Assembly (NCBI GenBank): GCA_021155965.1
Contig: JAJNBJ010000020.1
Span: 1-64,000 of the forward strand
Source: Flavipsychrobacter sp.
GTDB lineage: Bacteria > Bacteroidota > Bacteroidia > Chitinophagales > Chitinophagaceae
Length of the DNA stretch: 64,000 nucleotides
Direction: 5' to 3'
Part shown: positions 1 through 9,392 of the stretch, piece by piece
How positions within the stretch are numbered: the stretch's first letter is position 1
Layout of the letters: each line of letters begins with the position of its first letter
Notes under the pieces: generated by a model
What the model was told of the DNA's origin: nothing
Seen by the model: only the letters and a program-made list of their open reading frames with translations
Database searches by the model: none
Made by a program: the position numbers and the translations under genes

Positions 1-67
1 CCAAATGCACCTGCGAAGGTTGCGAAGCGTTGAGACGTCCTGTTTTGCGCTGATTATCAATACTCAT
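1..67 (-). CDS. Possible 5' end of a leftward phage gene (partial)
   Basis: An open leftward frame starts with ATG at 67 and runs off the window edge, giving 22 residues beginning MSIDNQRKTG. It lies beyond the late-operon terminator at 250-273, so it would be a separate unit. A TATCTTTG box on the minus strand at 301-308 could drive it, but no matching -33 element is seen and the terminator hairpin lies between. Nothing identifies a product. The 68-334 stretch to its right holds only hairpins (the terminator, a small stem at 210-227 and an imperfect stem around 149-174) and a rightward promoter. Confidence 0.3.
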   Translation of the reverse strand, partial: MSIDNQRKTGRLNASQPSQVHL

Positions 68-249
68 TTTAGGCTGGTACATTTTAGTATATCGTTACCA
101 ATTGCTTTGGCTATCCCTACTACGGGTTTAAGGTAGTGGTTAATAGAGCGCAAGCGAGATAGCAGCGACTTGCGTTGTGTTTGGCTCTTCGCCATAAGGA
201 TTTATAGAGCGCCTGTTTTGTCAGGCGTTATAATGGCGCAAAAACACAA

Positions 250-273
250 AACCCCATCCGGCAAGATGGGGTT
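250..273 (-). terminator. Intrinsic terminator of the phage late operon
   Basis: A 9-bp perfect stem (AACCCCATC/GATGGGGTT) with a 6-nt loop is followed, on the minus strand, by a T-rich tract (TTTTGTGTTTTT). Read leftward it is a typical intrinsic terminator. Leftward late transcripts leaving the tail-tip gene at 1158 would cross the two rightward genes in antisense and stop here. Confidence 0.65.
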
Positions 274-289
274 AGGTTTAATATTTAAG

Positions 290-320
290 TTTCGAGATTA
301 CAAAGATAGTATTATATTTA
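290..320 (+). promoter_or_regulatory. Candidate promoter for the rightward gene pair
   Basis: TTTC (290-293), 19 bp, then TATATTTA (313-320). Each element has one mismatch to the Bacteroidota consensus TTTG-N19-TAnnTTTG. It places transcription start around 327, just ahead of the ATG at 335, and argues against the longer upstream reading frame. Confidence 0.45.
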
Positions 321-334
321 CAAAAATTATTTTT

Positions 335-733
335 ATGTGGGATAATGCAGCTTACCTTGTTTGGCCTAATGGGTCTGGTTATGTGAAAATTGACGGGTAT
401 ATTCATTCATCTAGTATAATGCCATTCCCGATTGCCGGGTTTCCTCAAATAAAGATAAAAACGCCATTTGTTTCTAGCGATTATATTTTCCCTCATGTTT
501 TTACATCAGATTTAGCGACACACTTTATAGAATGTACTAAAATACAACCAGTAAAGGGTGCAAGATTTTACGTTTTGTATGGCGGTCTTTGCTTCGTGTA
601 TGATTTATTCGTCTGCAAATGGCAAGCGAACGAAATAGATAAAACTTTCACCATAATACCACATATGGTGCTAGACCCATCCTTGCACCCAGAGGGTTTT
701 GTTCTCGGAATACCAAACCCATCTAAACCATGA
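335..733 (+). CDS. Hypothetical phage accessory protein, antisense to late operon
   Basis: This 132-aa protein of unknown function has no signal peptide or membrane helix. It is rich in aromatic residues and short beta-like stretches. The frame is open upstream to 170, but that extension would run through the terminator hairpin and both promoter elements, so the ATG at 335 is preferred. Its stop overlaps the next start in an ATGA (730-733), so the two genes are translationally coupled. Together they look like a small accessory (moron) cassette transcribed against the phage late genes. Confidence 0.6.
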   Translation: MWDNAAYLVWPNGSGYVKIDGYIHSSSIMPFPIAGFPQIKIKTPFVSSDYIFPHVFTSDLATHFIECTKIQPVKGARFYVLYGGLCFVYDLFVCKWQANEIDKTFTIIPHMVLDPSLHPEGFVLGIPNPSKP

Positions 734-1161
734 AAAAAATATTATTTTTTGCCATTATCGCTATTGCCGCCTGCAAGAAAAAAGAAAATTTATACTCTAG
801 CTACCCTCGCGGTTTTTCTCATGTTTTAGATAGTTTCGGCATCGTGAGGAATAGGGTATATGTGGAGAATACGGGCATTAAAGTTATTTTTACCTCGGAC
901 AGCATAACCGAAACAGACACAACAACAAATGTAACAACAAGTTTTAAGCCACATGTTGTGAGGTATTATTACCCTTCAGATAAGAAAACTTATTTAGTTA
1001 TACTTTTTGCAGATAACGGAAAGCATGAATACTCAGGAAGCCCTCCCATACAGAATACAATTCACAATTCACTTATATTTAGCAATACCTTAGGGTATGG
1101 ATTAAATATGAGTGTTGATGTAGGTAAAGTTTTTTTTGGCAACATATATATCAAACCTTAA
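730..1161 (+). CDS. Phage-encoded putative lipoprotein
   Basis: This 143-aa protein opens with a short basic and hydrophobic signal ending in a lipobox, IAAC, with Cys15 followed by three lysines. It is predicted to be lipidated and envelope-anchored. The mature part has no recognised family; it is Ser/Thr-rich, including a run of threonines around residues 62-67. It is coupled to the preceding gene by ATGA. Its TAA stop interlocks with the stop of the convergent tail gene (shared TTAA at 1158-1161). Prophage lipoproteins outside the structural genes often alter the lysogen surface or block superinfection; that role is inference from context only. Confidence 0.65.
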   Translation: MKKILFFAIIAIAACKKKENLYSSYPRGFSHVLDSFGIVRNRVYVENTGIKVIFTSDSITETDTTTNVTTSFKPHVVRYYYPSDKKTYLVILFADNGKHEYSGSPPIQNTIHNSLIFSNTLGYGLNMSVDVGKVFFGNIYIKP

Positions 1162-3833
1162 ATAGCCCTCAAATCAGCATCCGTAGTTTCGGGGTGTGCC
1201 AATAGTTTTAGCTGTACAGGTGAGTTTATCCCGCTTTGCTCTACATACATAATAAATCCTTTGTAGGTTCTGCTCCCGTAGGTAAATTTTATATACCCTC
1301 TTGGGTTATTGTTTATAAGAGCGTATGCATTTATAGGCACTTTGGTAGTTACATTAAATATCCACGGTCTGAATAGTTTTGCAGCTAAATCAGAAACCGC
1401 AATATCCCCCACCTCATCTAATAACCCACTATCTATATTTGAACTTATGCTAGGCTTTTCAACTGCTGTTCCGTTGAACAACATTTGGTATTGTTTGACG
1501 AAAGAGATAAACTTACTTTCCTGCCCATCAAATAACCCATGCAACCATGCCCCATTTCGCATAAGGTTACGACGTGGAGTAATACCGTTATTTATCATAG
1601 CATCGGGGTAATAATAGCCTTTGAAGTAGGGCGCACTTGCTGCCGTTGGGTCTGTGCATTGGGCTGTGGGGTATTGCTGCAAACCATACGCCTCTGTTGG
1701 ATATGCTATATTATCTGGCGTGGCGACAGATACTGTAATACCATTAATCACATCAGGCAGCTCATATGCGGGAGCCACGCCAACCTCGAATACCATTGCA
1801 GAGTTACCACCACTAGAACCTGTGCCGCCATTTGAATTTGCGGCGCTTACGGGTAGCGGGCTCGTTGCCTGCCGCTGCCTACTGTTTTCTTCATAATATG
1901 GGTTAGCGATAATCGTATTAACTAAACTCTCTTTCTTATTTGCATTTTTTAGCGGTGAATTATATGATTGCGGTGCATGTGGGCTATCCACGCCATAGAC
2001 ATTATTTAATGACTGACTACCATATCCACCCTCTATTGTGCTGCACATCAAATCAAATGCCAATTCTTTTGTAACGGGCGCTGAAACATTATCTTGCAAG
2101 TCAAATATTTCAGTAGACGCATCGTAAAAATGTGCCATTGGCTCTATCCTTATTACGGTGGGGTCGCCTGTCGTAGCATCATTTTCTATGCCCATGCCAC
2201 AACCCCACATAGACAGGGCTGACTGAAAGAAGTCATTTATTGACATAGACAAAAACGGCTGTCCGGGCAAATTCTGCAATGCACTTTCGCTTGTAAAAAA
2301 TGTAAGCCGTGGCACGTTGTCGTAGTTATCCCCCGGCAATATGAGTGTATCTTCCAGATAATCACTAACCCCCGCATATGGTGTTGTGGATGGTATTACC
2401 GGGAAGCCAAAATTATTCGTCCGTTCTGAATTTAGTGACTTAACCAATTTATCCAAAACTTGGGCAGGCGTAAAGCAAGGGAATGCATTTGGTGGGGCTT
2501 GCGGGGCAGATACAGGAGCTGCCGCGCCTCCATTATAGGCACTAAACAGCGTTACAGATAAGTTGCTAAAGGTGCAATCCAATGTGTTGCCTGACGGCAT
2601 GACACGGACACCAGATGCAGGCAAGAATGAGAAATCATATAACAATGCAAAGGTGTAGCTATGGTTGGGTTTTAAGGTAATAGGATTTGCATTCATAACA
2701 AATTCGTCATGTGGAACATCCCCCGTCCTTAGCGTCCAAGTATTTGTTGGCGGGACGTAAGTTGCGCTTCCCGAAGAATTAAACCCGCCTATCTCCCATT
2801 GCGCTAATATTATGGGGTCTAATCTAGCTAAAGACCTTTCTGTTATCACATCTATTCCATCAATTTGCGTACACTCAAATAGCGCAAAAAGTATGTTTGG
2901 CCTGAACCCTGAAAAGAATGGATAGTTATACGACCATGTTCCGGAAAATGCAACTTCAATTTTAAAATTCAATTCCACGGGAACCTTGAGGTTATTATGT
3001 ATAAGGTTGTTGCGCTGAGTAAATGGTTGGCTTTGCCCCGGGAGCTTATAATTCCCCTCGTTATTATACTGCCCCTGATTGCCTGTAATTAGATCATTTG
3101 TAAGTATCTGGTTTCCTATAAACGTTGTTGCTCCATTTGCCTGCGTTTCGCTCCTAAACGTCATAGCGGGGATTGTGTGCAATTGGCTGCCTATAATTCC
3201 CTGATTGAACCCATTAACCACTAAATGAAGAGGTGAGCCGTTTACGGTCGCTCCCTCATACTTTGATGAATATAGCAACTTAATGCCAGTGTGCGCTAAG
3301 AATTTAGCGACAGTAGAAAATGAGCTTGTTGCGCTATCATACTCCCAAAAGGGCATATTATATTGAACGCCGCCGCGCGTCTCTAACAGCATGTGCAAGT
3401 CCCCATCAAGCGTACCCGCTTTTAGTGTTCCTGAATATTCCGTTTGCAGCTTATCCGGATAACTCAAGCTGGAAATTGTAGAAAAGTCTATCAGGCAACT
3501 ATACCATTCAGCGTATGTAAAATCCGGCTGCCACATCCAAATTGTTAATTTAGCATATGCCTCAACCGTGCTTTCTGTTGCTATTTTATTTAGTATCGCC
3601 CTACCATCCTTGCAGTATTCAAGACTGCTGCTTAAGCTGCGAAAAACACCGCCGTATCTTGCATCCCTTTCCCAAGATAGCTTCATGTTCTCCCACCCTT
3701 TCGGTAAGTTTTTTAAGTATATCCTTCCAACTTGGGCGCTTACCACCCAAGAATTATCATCCGCTTGATCTGCGTAATAATACAAACCAGATGCGTCCTG
3801 TAATGTCATTTGTATAAGTGGGTCGTATGCCAT
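1158..3833 (-). CDS. Putative tail-tip / tail-associated structural protein
   Basis: This 891-aa protein lies directly downstream of the tape measure gene, the usual place for distal tail and host-recognition proteins. Its start overlaps the tape-measure stop as TAATG. The N-terminal third looks globular and beta-rich, with many aromatic residues. A low-complexity Gly/Ser/Asn stretch lies in the last third, consistent with a linker between tail-tip modules. No enzymatic motif is evident. It is the last gene of the leftward late operon in the window, so it could carry the baseplate/Tal-like function, receptor binding, or both. The assignment rests mainly on gene order. Confidence 0.6.
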   Translation of the reverse strand: MAYDPLIQMTLQDASGLYYYADQADDNSWVVSAQVGRIYLKNLPKGWENMKLSWERDARYGGVFRSLSSSLEYCKDGRAILNKIATESTVEAYAKLTIWMWQPDFTYAEWYSCLIDFSTISSLSYPDKLQTEYSGTLKAGTLDGDLHMLLETRGGVQYNMPFWEYDSATSSFSTVAKFLAHTGIKLLYSSKYEGATVNGSPLHLVVNGFNQGIIGSQLHTIPAMTFRSETQANGATTFIGNQILTNDLITGNQGQYNNEGNYKLPGQSQPFTQRNNLIHNNLKVPVELNFKIEVAFSGTWSYNYPFFSGFRPNILFALFECTQIDGIDVITERSLARLDPIILAQWEIGGFNSSGSATYVPPTNTWTLRTGDVPHDEFVMNANPITLKPNHSYTFALLYDFSFLPASGVRVMPSGNTLDCTFSNLSVTLFSAYNGGAAAPVSAPQAPPNAFPCFTPAQVLDKLVKSLNSERTNNFGFPVIPSTTPYAGVSDYLEDTLILPGDNYDNVPRLTFFTSESALQNLPGQPFLSMSINDFFQSALSMWGCGMGIENDATTGDPTVIRIEPMAHFYDASTEIFDLQDNVSAPVTKELAFDLMCSTIEGGYGSQSLNNVYGVDSPHAPQSYNSPLKNANKKESLVNTIIANPYYEENSRQRQATSPLPVSAANSNGGTGSSGGNSAMVFEVGVAPAYELPDVINGITVSVATPDNIAYPTEAYGLQQYPTAQCTDPTAASAPYFKGYYYPDAMINNGITPRRNLMRNGAWLHGLFDGQESKFISFVKQYQMLFNGTAVEKPSISSNIDSGLLDEVGDIAVSDLAAKLFRPWIFNVTTKVPINAYALINNNPRGYIKFTYGSRTYKGFIMYVEQSGINSPVQLKLLAHPETTDADLRAI

Positions 3834-6800
3834 TAGCTTCTATTATAAATCCTCCTATTGGTATCTGATTTTATATTCACATTTACATTTGTGCCGCTCC
3901 TGACTGCCGACTGTATGAATGTGTCGTGTATATCATCTAATCTTTCTATTATTCTTTGGTCAGTCGTTTGGTTTATTTGCGCTGATTTAAGAGCTTCTAT
4001 ATTTGGAGTAGGCAATAGATTTCCTGTAAGAATAAATTTCGCTATTTGACTTAAAGGTGTTACTGTAGAGTGTTTGGGGAGATCTATTAATGTTGAAGTG
4101 GGTTTGCTCCAAAAAGCTTCGCCAGTAGGTGTGCTTACATATTCTGGCTCGCCACCATCACCTATTATAGCCAATCCCCCCTTATGGTCTTCTGTCCCTT
4201 CTGCGTATTGCGGAACTGGTGCGCTCTGCGCTCTGGAAATCTGAGATGCTACAATACCAGCCTGTAGCGCGGTTAATGCCGCGGCAATTAGTGGTTGTGC
4301 GCCATATTCTGCCCATATCTTAGTTACGCCGACTGCCCCGTTTAATATTGCTGTAGCGATTGCGTTTTCTCTGGTAAATTTTGCTTGAGCTATATTTATA
4401 GACCTCCTTTCTGCCTCAAATGCCGCCTCCTGCGACCTGGCTTGAGCCGTAACCTTAGCTATCTCATTTTCCTTTTCTATCTGGTATCCCGCTCGCCCTT
4501 GGATTGCCATTATCTCAAGTTGAGAATTAATCAGCGCCTTCCTTTGCAGTTCGTCAATTCGTGCCAGTTGCCTTTTATATTCATCATCTTGCTTTGCAGA
4601 TATTTCATTTATCGCGTCTGTTGCCGCTTTTACACTCTCTTGCGCTAACTTCTTCTTCCCTTCAATAATTTTCTGATTATACATGTCCTCACGCTCCAAT
4701 TCTAGCTGCGAAAGGGTTTTCTGCTCATTGGCGGCTTTAACCTTTAGTTCTCCAAGTTTTATACCGTAATTCTTTGGGTCGTCTGACTCTTTTAGGCTAA
4801 CAATTGCACTATTTGCTTTGTTTACTTTATTCTGCTGCGCTGCTATATCCAGATTTTTCTGCCTAACAGCCTGTTTAAATGATGTATTGAACCCAAAGCC
4901 TTCTAATAGTGGGTTAATACTCTCGGCGTATTCCTTGCGTGATGCCGCTTTTGCCTGTAACGCATCTATTTCGTCATTGATTTTTTGAAGTTCCGCCCTT
5001 TGCTTTTGCAGGCTTTCAATATACTTTTGACTTTCTTCATTAGCTTTAATATGTCCTTGAATTATTGCCTCTCGGATTTTGTCACCTGCTTTCTTAGCCT
5101 CGTTCAGTTCCTTAATCAGTTCGGCGTTTATTTCTTTCAACCGAGCCTGATACTTTTCTTCACTTTCACCTGATTTTTTATGCCAGTCAGTGGTTATAAG
5201 CGTCATATTTTCGGCGTGAGTACGGGCTTCATTTGCATTCCCCTCATTTAGTTGTTGTTGCTCATAGAAGGTTTGGCGGCTATTCAAAAAAGCCTGTTCA
5301 TTTAATTCTAATTGCAGTTTGTGCCGTGCTTTTTCGTCCTCTATTGCCTCGGAAAGACCTTTGTCTTTTTTATCTTTCTTCTCTTTCCCCATGTACCTAT
5401 CCATTTCTTCCTGAAACTTCTTTAGGTCGGCAAGTGCCTGAGTGTGGGCTTTTGTTCCTTCTACTGTAGTTTTAACTAATCGGGTTTGTTCTTCTATGTC
5501 GTTCTGAATATCTTCATAAATACGCCCTTCATGCTTTGTACTGGTTAGTTGCGCCAATGATTGCTCAAAACTGTTTTTTGCAACTGTGTACGCCGTCATT
5601 AAAGAAGTTAGCCTATCTATTTCTTTCTGTGTTTTAGGGGATTGTGTTGTGTATTTGCTTGCTGAATAGTCTGTTGGGTCGTATGTTTCGCCAAATACGT
5701 TAAGCCCATCCTCATCTAGGTTTGCGTTGGTTTTAAGGTCAGTTATCTGCTTCTTAAATTCCTCTATGCCCTTCTTACGAGCCTCAATAGCCGACTTGTA
5801 GGATATAATTTCCTGTATCTTTTGCTTTTCCGCAACATTCCCGGTCAGGAACGCTTCACGCTCGATATGCCCTAATAATTCCGGGTACAAGGAAATAAGT
5901 TTTTCTATTGCGCTTATCCTATCGCCATAGGCGGAATTTAGATTTTCGGCGGTGGAAAACAGTTTATCCGTGCTTTCCATTTCTGCCAATGCCGAATTTC
6001 TCGCTTCTTCGTTTATACCTTGCAAAGTTGATTGTAGTTTCTTTCCTTGCTCACTTGCTTTATCTGCCTTTTGTCCGAAGTCAAAAACGCCCATAGAATA
6101 CATCATAAAGGCGGTCATACCGATAGATAAAAGGTTTGTAAATCCAAAGAAAGATGCTCCCATTATTTTCAATGCCTTTCCTGTGCTGCCAACCTCTGCC
6201 CGAAGTATTTTGAATTGGTCTATTAGAATAGGTATGTTATTGGAAATACCCATCAACCCGGTATTTACACTATTTGCAAACGCAGGGGCTTCACGTATCA
6301 ATTGGCTTAATGCCATTGTTGCATTTTGATACTGCCCAACCTTTCGCTGATGCTGCCCAACCGCTTCCTCTGCTTTTAAAAGAGATTGGTACATCTTATC
6401 AGTATCGGCTTTTAGCAACTTTACTTTTTCATCGGCAAGCCCATATTGCACAATCATGCCTTTAAGGGCGGTGGATTGTTCGTTGTATGCTTTACGCAGC
6501 TGCAAGTAAGCGTTACTTTCTTTCTCCGCCGCTATACGTGCTTTTTCGGCTTTAGCTTCCTGATTTTCTTTTTCTTTATTGAGTGCCGCTACATACTTCT
6601 GCTCGTCAAGCATAGCCTTGGCGTTTTCCTTTCGCGCCCTAGCTTCTTCGGTTAAGGTCTTAGCGACCCCTTGCGACACTTGTACAAATTCCTTGCTATG
6701 CCCGTTGTGGTTTTTAATCATTTCGGCGGCTTCGCCCAATATCCTCTTATACCCGTCTGCCGATGTTCTTAAAGACCCTAACACCTCATCCTGACGCTTG

Positions 6801-6973
6801 TACATTGCCGTCAACTCCGACAACGTACCCACCCCCTGAAAATCTATCTTCAATGAAATAGCCTTACCGTTAATTACATCAAGCTCCTTTTCAACCGATG
6901 TAAGTTGCTTGAGTAGTTTTTCTAGCTCACTTTCTGCATTACTGCCTACTATCTCGCTAATTAACGCTGCCAT
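3833..6973 (-). CDS. Tail tape measure protein
   Basis: This 1046-aa protein has the layout of a siphovirus tape measure. Long charged coiled-coil stretches (roughly residues 15-215 and 490-860) flank a hydrophobic segment around 225-305, and a second alanine-rich hydrophobic segment lies near 870-910. The C-terminal part contains a Gly-rich GGLAIIGDGGEPEY motif of the kind seen at the C-terminus of Bacteroidota phage tape measures. By the rule of thumb of about 0.15 nm per residue the tail would be near 155 nm (inference). The start overlaps the upstream gene by 17 bp and the stop overlaps the tail-tip start. Confidence 0.85.
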   Translation of the reverse strand: MAALISEIVGSNAESELEKLLKQLTSVEKELDVINGKAISLKIDFQGVGTLSELTAMYKRQDEVLGSLRTSADGYKRILGEAAEMIKNHNGHSKEFVQVSQGVAKTLTEEARARKENAKAMLDEQKYVAALNKEKENQEAKAEKARIAAEKESNAYLQLRKAYNEQSTALKGMIVQYGLADEKVKLLKADTDKMYQSLLKAEEAVGQHQRKVGQYQNATMALSQLIREAPAFANSVNTGLMGISNNIPILIDQFKILRAEVGSTGKALKIMGASFFGFTNLLSIGMTAFMMYSMGVFDFGQKADKASEQGKKLQSTLQGINEEARNSALAEMESTDKLFSTAENLNSAYGDRISAIEKLISLYPELLGHIEREAFLTGNVAEKQKIQEIISYKSAIEARKKGIEEFKKQITDLKTNANLDEDGLNVFGETYDPTDYSASKYTTQSPKTQKEIDRLTSLMTAYTVAKNSFEQSLAQLTSTKHEGRIYEDIQNDIEEQTRLVKTTVEGTKAHTQALADLKKFQEEMDRYMGKEKKDKKDKGLSEAIEDEKARHKLQLELNEQAFLNSRQTFYEQQQLNEGNANEARTHAENMTLITTDWHKKSGESEEKYQARLKEINAELIKELNEAKKAGDKIREAIIQGHIKANEESQKYIESLQKQRAELQKINDEIDALQAKAASRKEYAESINPLLEGFGFNTSFKQAVRQKNLDIAAQQNKVNKANSAIVSLKESDDPKNYGIKLGELKVKAANEQKTLSQLELEREDMYNQKIIEGKKKLAQESVKAATDAINEISAKQDDEYKRQLARIDELQRKALINSQLEIMAIQGRAGYQIEKENEIAKVTAQARSQEAAFEAERRSINIAQAKFTRENAIATAILNGAVGVTKIWAEYGAQPLIAAALTALQAGIVASQISRAQSAPVPQYAEGTEDHKGGLAIIGDGGEPEYVSTPTGEAFWSKPTSTLIDLPKHSTVTPLSQIAKFILTGNLLPTPNIEALKSAQINQTTDQRIIERLDDIHDTFIQSAVRSGTNVNVNIKSDTNRRIYNRS

Positions 6974-7640
6974 TCTTTTTAATTTGGTCGTTCAAGTCCT
7001 CGATGTATTTAGATAACCTGTTTTCGGCTATAGCCAGCTCAAGCACGGACATAGTATTTATATCGTACTTCACACCCTCATATTTGTTTATCTCAAATAA
7101 CCTGTTGATAAAGTTTTCATGTTTCTGCTGGGTGTTCAGGTGTTCATCTTTCTTTAAGCCCTTCTCTAGCTTTTCAAGCTCCGTATTAAGTCTTTCGTAC
7201 TTTATCTGGTTGGCTATCTCACCTTTGCCAACCATGCCCAAATCATGCTCAAATGTTTCTTGGGTGAATGGGTAAAGCGGGTATAATTCACGCAGGTATT
7301 TGGCTGCACTTTCACAAAACCGCTCTTTGAGTATTTCGGCAATCAGGTTGACCGTCTGCCATTGAAACTCTATTGTCTTGATGCTGGCGGATAAGCGTAC
7401 ATATTGCTTCATGTGTTCGCTCTTGCATGCATCGTGGTATTGGCTTATCAGGTTACCAAAAGCGGCTTGTATTTCTTCTGGCGAACCTGTACCTATACTG
7501 CTGAAATCGTTGTAAAAACAGCAATCTATCATGCCTTTTACCATCCAGTTGCTAATCTTATCTATTAACTTTGAGGGTGGAGGTTCGGGAATGGGTTGTG
7601 CTGCTTTTTTGCGGTGGAATATTTTATTAAGAAAGGACAT
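6957..7640 (-). CDS. Hypothetical protein in tail-assembly chaperone position
   Basis: This 227-aa mostly helical, charged protein has a basic N-terminus (MSFLNKIFHRKKAA) and a coiled-coil C-terminal half. It lies immediately upstream of the tape measure, overlapping it by 17 bp, where siphophages usually encode tail assembly chaperones (G/GT of lambda). I see no convincing slippery heptamer linking it to the gene before it, so a chaperone role is inferred from position alone. Confidence 0.5.
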   Translation of the reverse strand: MSFLNKIFHRKKAAQPIPEPPPSKLIDKISNWMVKGMIDCCFYNDFSSIGTGSPEEIQAAFGNLISQYHDACKSEHMKQYVRLSASIKTIEFQWQTVNLIAEILKERFCESAAKYLRELYPLYPFTQETFEHDLGMVGKGEIANQIKYERLNTELEKLEKGLKKDEHLNTQQKHENFINRLFEINKYEGVKYDINTMSVLELAIAENRLSKYIEDLNDQIKKNGSVN

Positions 7641-7644
7641 TCTA

Positions 7645-8106
7645 TTATTGTATCGCCATTACTTCCTTACCCTTTTCTATCACAGTCGGAAATATAATTT
7701 TCCATACTAACGGCTTCTTATCTTCGGTAAGTTTCATTACATCTGCTCCTTGCCACCTGTTCAACCATTGGCTTTTTAATTCGCCCCGGTTCGTTCTTGC
7801 AGGGCTGTTGAATGAGTATGTGCCGTCCGCTTCATCTACGCTTAAATCGGTTGTGGACTGAAATGCGCCCGTATTATGCAGGTCGGTAAATCCCCTGTAA
7901 GTGCCGTAACTTGACTTTATAAGAACTGTTGCAGGCGTGTATTTACGTAGTGGTTTGCCGTCCCCGTCCACGCCTTCTTCATACTGCTGGTCTGTAAGGA
8001 GTGCCGTAATTTCTTCTTTATGCTCCATCATAGCCTCACCCGCGATACGTATAAGGTTATCGCGTAACCGCTGTACGGCTTCTATGGCTTGCACTACATT
8101 GGACAT
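7645..8106 (-). CDS. Hypothetical head-tail/tail-completion-like phage protein
   Basis: This 153-aa protein has an N-terminal amphipathic helix followed by a segment with QQYEEGVDGDGKPL and a Tyr/Thr-Pro pattern. The pattern resembles small Bacteroidota phage proteins I remember from the neck or tail-completion region, but I cannot confirm the family. It starts 3 bp after the 58-aa gene and ends 4 bp before the 227-aa gene, within one tightly packed transcription unit between the putative tail tube and the tape measure. Confidence 0.5.
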   Translation of the reverse strand: MSNVVQAIEAVQRLRDNLIRIAGEAMMEHKEEITALLTDQQYEEGVDGDGKPLRKYTPATVLIKSSYGTYRGFTDLHNTGAFQSTTDLSVDEADGTYSFNSPARTNRGELKSQWLNRWQGADVMKLTEDKKPLVWKIIFPTVIEKGKEVMAIQ

Positions 8107-8109
8107 TCA

Positions 8110-8286
8110 TTATTCTTTTACCTTAACAGGCTTTTCAGCTTTCGGCGTAGGGTTTAACCGTGTCCAGTAGCCGATAATATCAGTTTCGCTTAAAGCGGCA
8201 TCGTAGCCATGCTCTTTGCAGTAGGCTAAAAAATCGTCTTTGCTTACAGACTTTACCCAATTATCATCAAATGAAATATTCTGCAT
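8110..8286 (-). CDS. Small hypothetical phage protein, 58 aa
   Basis: A 58-codon ORF starts with ATG at 8286 (MQNISFDDNW...) and stops TAA at 8110-8112, filling the gap between the putative tail tube gene and the 153-aa gene. It is acidic and aromatic in the middle, with a Lys/Pro-rich tail (TPKAEKPVKVKE). The tight fit with its neighbours and the absence of other gaps in this operon support it as a real gene. No function is recognised. Confidence 0.65.
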   Translation of the reverse strand: MQNISFDDNWVKSVSKDDFLAYCKEHGYDAALSETDIIGYWTRLNPTPKAEKPVKVKE

Positions 8287-8333
8287 CTTGATAGGTTTAA
8301 AAAGGTAGGGGCTTTTACACCCCTACCGTGTTA

Positions 8334-9359
8334 TTAGAATGTATGGATACAGCAATTTTGGCCGTTCACGTTGTTGCCGATAATGCTCTCCATGTTGAAG
8401 TTTGGAATTATCGCATTTACCACCGATGGGGCAGCAAGGGCAATCCTTACAACATTACCCGCTGTAGGCGCTGCCGAAAGAACCGCTTTCACCCAATAGT
8501 AGGTCTGCCCGCTCACTACGTTTGTGCCGGTCGTGATGCTCGAAGGGGTAGCGGAAATTGCAGTACCGCCCGCCGTAAGGTTTGTAGCCACAAAGCAAGC
8601 TGCCGTTAATGTGCTGAGATATGCTTTTACCACATCGAAGCTATCCTGGCCGCTTTTGATCGTGAAGGTTATTGTTGTTGTTGGCGCTGCCGGGGCGATA
8701 ATATCCGAAATGTCCTGTAACACCGCATTTTGCAACCCCACAAGCGCGTCCGGCTGCGTGCCTGCTACGAATACTTTAAAGTTGCCGTTGGTTTGCACGG
8801 TGTCCGCGAGGCTCGTTTCAAGCATGTACATATTGCCCGTTGAGGTTGTGCGCATCCTGCGGTTAGGCACAAAGAATTGAGCCACGGTGTAGCAGGCAAG
8901 CCCTAATGTGCCGCCTGTAATATCCACAGTCCCGTGCCAGTTGCCGAAATCATCAATGTAGAAATCGTCAAACTGCCCTTGGGAGTTGTTGAATTTGGTA
9001 TCTTCTATGTAGTTACCCGCACCTACCATGTGGCGGCACTCGAATGAGGTAGGGAAAGAATAAACCGAAAGGTTCAACCGCCCTGTTTTCTCCTTCGCGG
9101 CGTTCTCGGTATTCTCTTTAAAGCCGTCAAGCTGGTTAAAGAAATACCACTTTAGCGGGTCGGTATTTGGTAACAGGAACTTAGCATTTACATACGTGGC
9201 AAATGCCGATTGGCTAACCATAGCGGTAGCGGGTATTACCGTCCCTTTAGGAACTTTCACAATAGCCCTCAATATCCCCAAGTCAGGGAAATTCGGGATT
9301 ATGCCTGAGTTGCCCGAAAAAAGAGCGGGGTTGAGATTTACGTTGCTTTGTGCTGACAT
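8334..9359 (-). CDS. Putative major tail (tube) protein
   Basis: This 341-aa protein is Thr/Ala/Gly-rich and predicted mainly beta. An N-terminal domain (about 1-215) is followed by a second beta-rich domain (about 225-325) that looks like an immunoglobulin-like appendage, a common addition to siphophage tube proteins. Gene order (after the head genes, two genes before the chaperone position) supports tail tube. Direct family recognition was not possible, so another structural role remains open. Confidence 0.55.
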   Translation of the reverse strand: MSAQSNVNLNPALFSGNSGIIPNFPDLGILRAIVKVPKGTVIPATAMVSQSAFATYVNAKFLLPNTDPLKWYFFNQLDGFKENTENAAKEKTGRLNLSVYSFPTSFECRHMVGAGNYIEDTKFNNSQGQFDDFYIDDFGNWHGTVDITGGTLGLACYTVAQFFVPNRRMRTTSTGNMYMLETSLADTVQTNGNFKVFVAGTQPDALVGLQNAVLQDISDIIAPAAPTTTITFTIKSGQDSFDVVKAYLSTLTAACFVATNLTAGGTAISATPSSITTGTNVVSGQTYYWVKAVLSAAPTAGNVVRIALAAPSVVNAIIPNFNMESIIGNNVNGQNCCIHTF

Positions 9360-9392
9360 GATAGTGAAGGTTTATTTGTTATTAAAAAAGGT

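Noticed and set aside
170-334. N-terminal extension of the first rightward gene
   Set aside because: It would translate through a terminator stem and the promoter elements at 290-320; the ATG at 335 fits better.
6957-8106. Programmed frameshift of tail assembly chaperones
   Set aside because: I looked for a slippery heptamer linking the two genes before the tape measure and did not find a convincing one; each has its own start.
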